A stretch of DNA of 64,000 bases from Chloroflexota bacterium (lineage in GTDB: Bacteria > Chloroflexota > Dehalococcoidia > Tepidiformales > Tepidiformaceae), in assembly GCA_026705605.1 (NCBI GenBank), contig JAPPAK010000006.1:434001-498000 (forward strand), given 5' to 3'. The stretch's first letter is position 1. Each line of letters starts with the position of its first letter. Made by a program: the position numbers and the translations under genes. The notes beneath the pieces are model-generated. The model was not told the DNA's origin, ran no database searches, and saw only the letters and a program-made list of their open reading frames with translations. Shown piece by piece: positions 62,823-64,000 of the stretch.

Positions 62823-64000
62823 ATGCCGACGATCGCCGAGAAGATCTGGGAAGAGCACCTCGTTCGCCGGGAGGAAGGCCTTCCCGACCTCCTCTACATC
62901 GACCTCCACCTCGTCCACGAAGTCACCTCCCCCCAGGCCTTCGAATCGCTGCGGCTCGCCGGACGGCCCGTCCGCCGCCCCGACCGCACCCTCGCCACCG
63001 TCGACCACAACGTTCCCACCGAGGGCCGTGAGCGCCCCTGGGACGACCCCCTCTCCATCCAGCAGGTCGAGACCCTGCGCGCCAACTGCGCCGAGTTCGA
63101 GGTGCCCTTCTACGACATCGACGACCCCCGCCAGGGCATCGTCCACGTCGTCGGCCCCGAACAGGGCCTCAGCCAGCCCGGCATGACCATCGTCTGCGGC
63201 GACAGCCACACCTCCACCCACGGCGCGCTCGGCGCCCTCGCCTTCGGCATCGGCACCTCCGAGGTCGAGCACGTCCTCGCCACCCAGACCCTCCCCCAGG
63301 CCGCCCAGAAGACGATGGCCATCGAGGTCGGCGGCGAGCTCTCCCCCGGCGTTACCGCCAAGGACGTCATCCTCACCATCATCAACACCATCGGCGTCGG
63401 CGGCGGTACCGGCCACATCGTCGAGTACCGGGGCGAGGTCATCCGCTCCCTCTCCATGGAAGGCCGCATGACCATCTGCAACATGAGCATCGAGGCGGGC
63501 GCCCGCGCCGGACTCGTCGCCCCCGACGACACGACCTTCGCCTACCTCGAAGGCCGCCCCTCCAGCCCCGCCGGCGCCGCCTGGGAGCGCGCCCTCGACC
63601 ACTGGCGCGGCCTCGCCACCGACGAGGACGCCCACTTCGACACAACCGTCGCCCTCGTCGGCGCCGACATCGAGCCCTGCGTCACCTGGGGCACGAACCC
63701 CGCCCAGAGCGTGCCCGTCTCCGGGCGCGTCCCCGATCCCGGCGACGCCCCCACCGAGGCCGCCCGCGAGCAGACCGAGCGCGCCCTCCGCTACATGGAC
63801 CTCGAGGCCGGCACCGCCCTCGCCGACGTGCCCCTCGACCGCGTCTTCATCGGCTCCTGCACGAACTCGCGCCTCGCCGATCTGCGCGACGCCGCCGCCA
63901 CCGTGCGCGGCCGCCAGGTCGCCTCCGGCGTGCGCGCCATGGTCGTGCCCGGCTCCGGACTCGTGAAGGCCGCCGCCGAGGCCGAAGGCCTCGACGAGGT
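62823..64000 (+). CDS. leuC: 3-isopropylmalate dehydratase large subunit (partial)
   Basis: Aconitase-family enzyme of leucine synthesis isomerising 2-isopropylmalate to 3-isopropylmalate. ATG 62823 with GAGGG six bases upstream. It reads continuously to the window end (392 codons visible) and is cut there. Motifs: [70 protein letters not shown], and the cluster motif [16 protein letters not shown] holding the first iron-sulfur Cys; the other two cysteines should lie beyond the edge. leuD may follow outside the window. Confidence 0.95.
   Translation, partial: MPTIAEKIWEEHLVRREEGLPDLLYIDLHLVHEVTSPQAFESLRLAGRPVRRPDRTLATVDHNVPTEGRERPWDDPLSIQQVETLRANCAEFEVPFYDIDDPRQGIVHVVGPEQGLSQPGMTIVCGDSHTSTHGALGALAFGIGTSEVEHVLATQTLPQAAQKTMAIEVGGELSPGVTAKDVILTIINTIGVGGGTGHIVEYRGEVIRSLSMEGRMTICNMSIEAGARAGLVAPDDTTFAYLEGRPSSPAGAAWERALDHWRGLATDEDAHFDTTVALVGADIEPCVTWGTNPAQSVPVSGRVPDPGDAPTEAAREQTERALRYMDLEAGTALADVPLDRVFIGSCTNSRLADLRDAAATVRGRQVASGVRAMVVPGSGLVKAAAEAEGLDE

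Overview
This is a gene-dense, GC-rich bacterial chromosome segment with no gap over 300 bases between genes. I see no rRNA, tRNA, insertion sequence, phage or CRISPR signal. The most likely source is a free-living member of the Chloroflexota (Dehalococcoidia or Tepidiformia-like). That is inference from the single-membrane style lipoproteins, class E/F-like sortases, b6-type cytochrome b complex, MurT, Chloroflexi-like Rho and S20, and high GC; no 16S gene is present to confirm it. GTG and TTG starts and 1-4 base overlaps (ATGA, GTGA, TGATG) are common and were used to fix many starts.

Region by region: 1-4.3 kb (minus) is a menaquinol:cytochrome c reductase operon: 32-residue membrane peptide, b6-type cytochrome b, subunit IV, Rieske protein and a lipoprotein joining cytochrome c, LysM repeats and a cupredoxin. 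4.3-8.3 kb holds a glycosyltransferase, rpsT, rho (apparently lacking a canonical start codon) and a LysM/M23 peptidase. 8.3-11.0 kb has two tandem sortases and a Glu/Pro/Thr-rich surface protein. 11.1-15.1 kb has a small kinase, rpsO and pnp with a very charged tail. 15.1-19.2 kb has a succinyl-CoA-synthetase-like beta subunit, glnA, an MBL hydrolase and a TauE-type permease. 19.2-24.4 kb encodes a methylcrotonyl-type acyl-CoA carboxylase (both subunits) around a PLP decarboxylase. 24.5-37.4 kb is mostly minus strand: ilvBN, a phosphohexomutase and sugar nucleotidyltransferase, then metK, ahcY, an acetyltransferase, a PfkB kinase, mtnP, and (after one opposed gene) mtnA and apt.

37.5-46.2 kb is a catabolic or secondary-metabolism stretch: Rieske oxygenase, tandem CaiB-type CoA-transferase, zinc-ribbon protein, class III aminotransferase, cytochrome P450 and acyl-CoA ligase. 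46.3-51.9 kb has a membrane-anchored LuxR-HTH/SH3b protein and metH. 52.1-55.9 kb is a cysteine operon: Rrf2 regulator, cysK, a MoaD-like/MoeB fusion, a free MoaD/CysO-like carrier and a CysM-like synthase. 56-59.5 kb has an LLM flavoenzyme and tungstate transporter tupABC. 59.6-62.7 kb has a SWIM mini-protein, MurT, an XRE regulator and a DUF2851 protein. leuC runs off the right end.

The strongest themes are sulfur and one-carbon metabolism. metH, metK, ahcY, mtnP, mtnA and apt regenerate methionine/SAM and salvage adenine, while the Rrf2-cysK-E1-carrier-cysM operon suggests protein-thiocarboxylate cysteine synthesis. Branched-chain metabolism is also represented: ilvBN and leuC for synthesis, and the MCC-type carboxylase for leucine breakdown. 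The most unusual item is the ubiquitin-like carrier fused to its own E1 enzyme with the diglycine kept at the junction, next to a free carrier with the same terminus.
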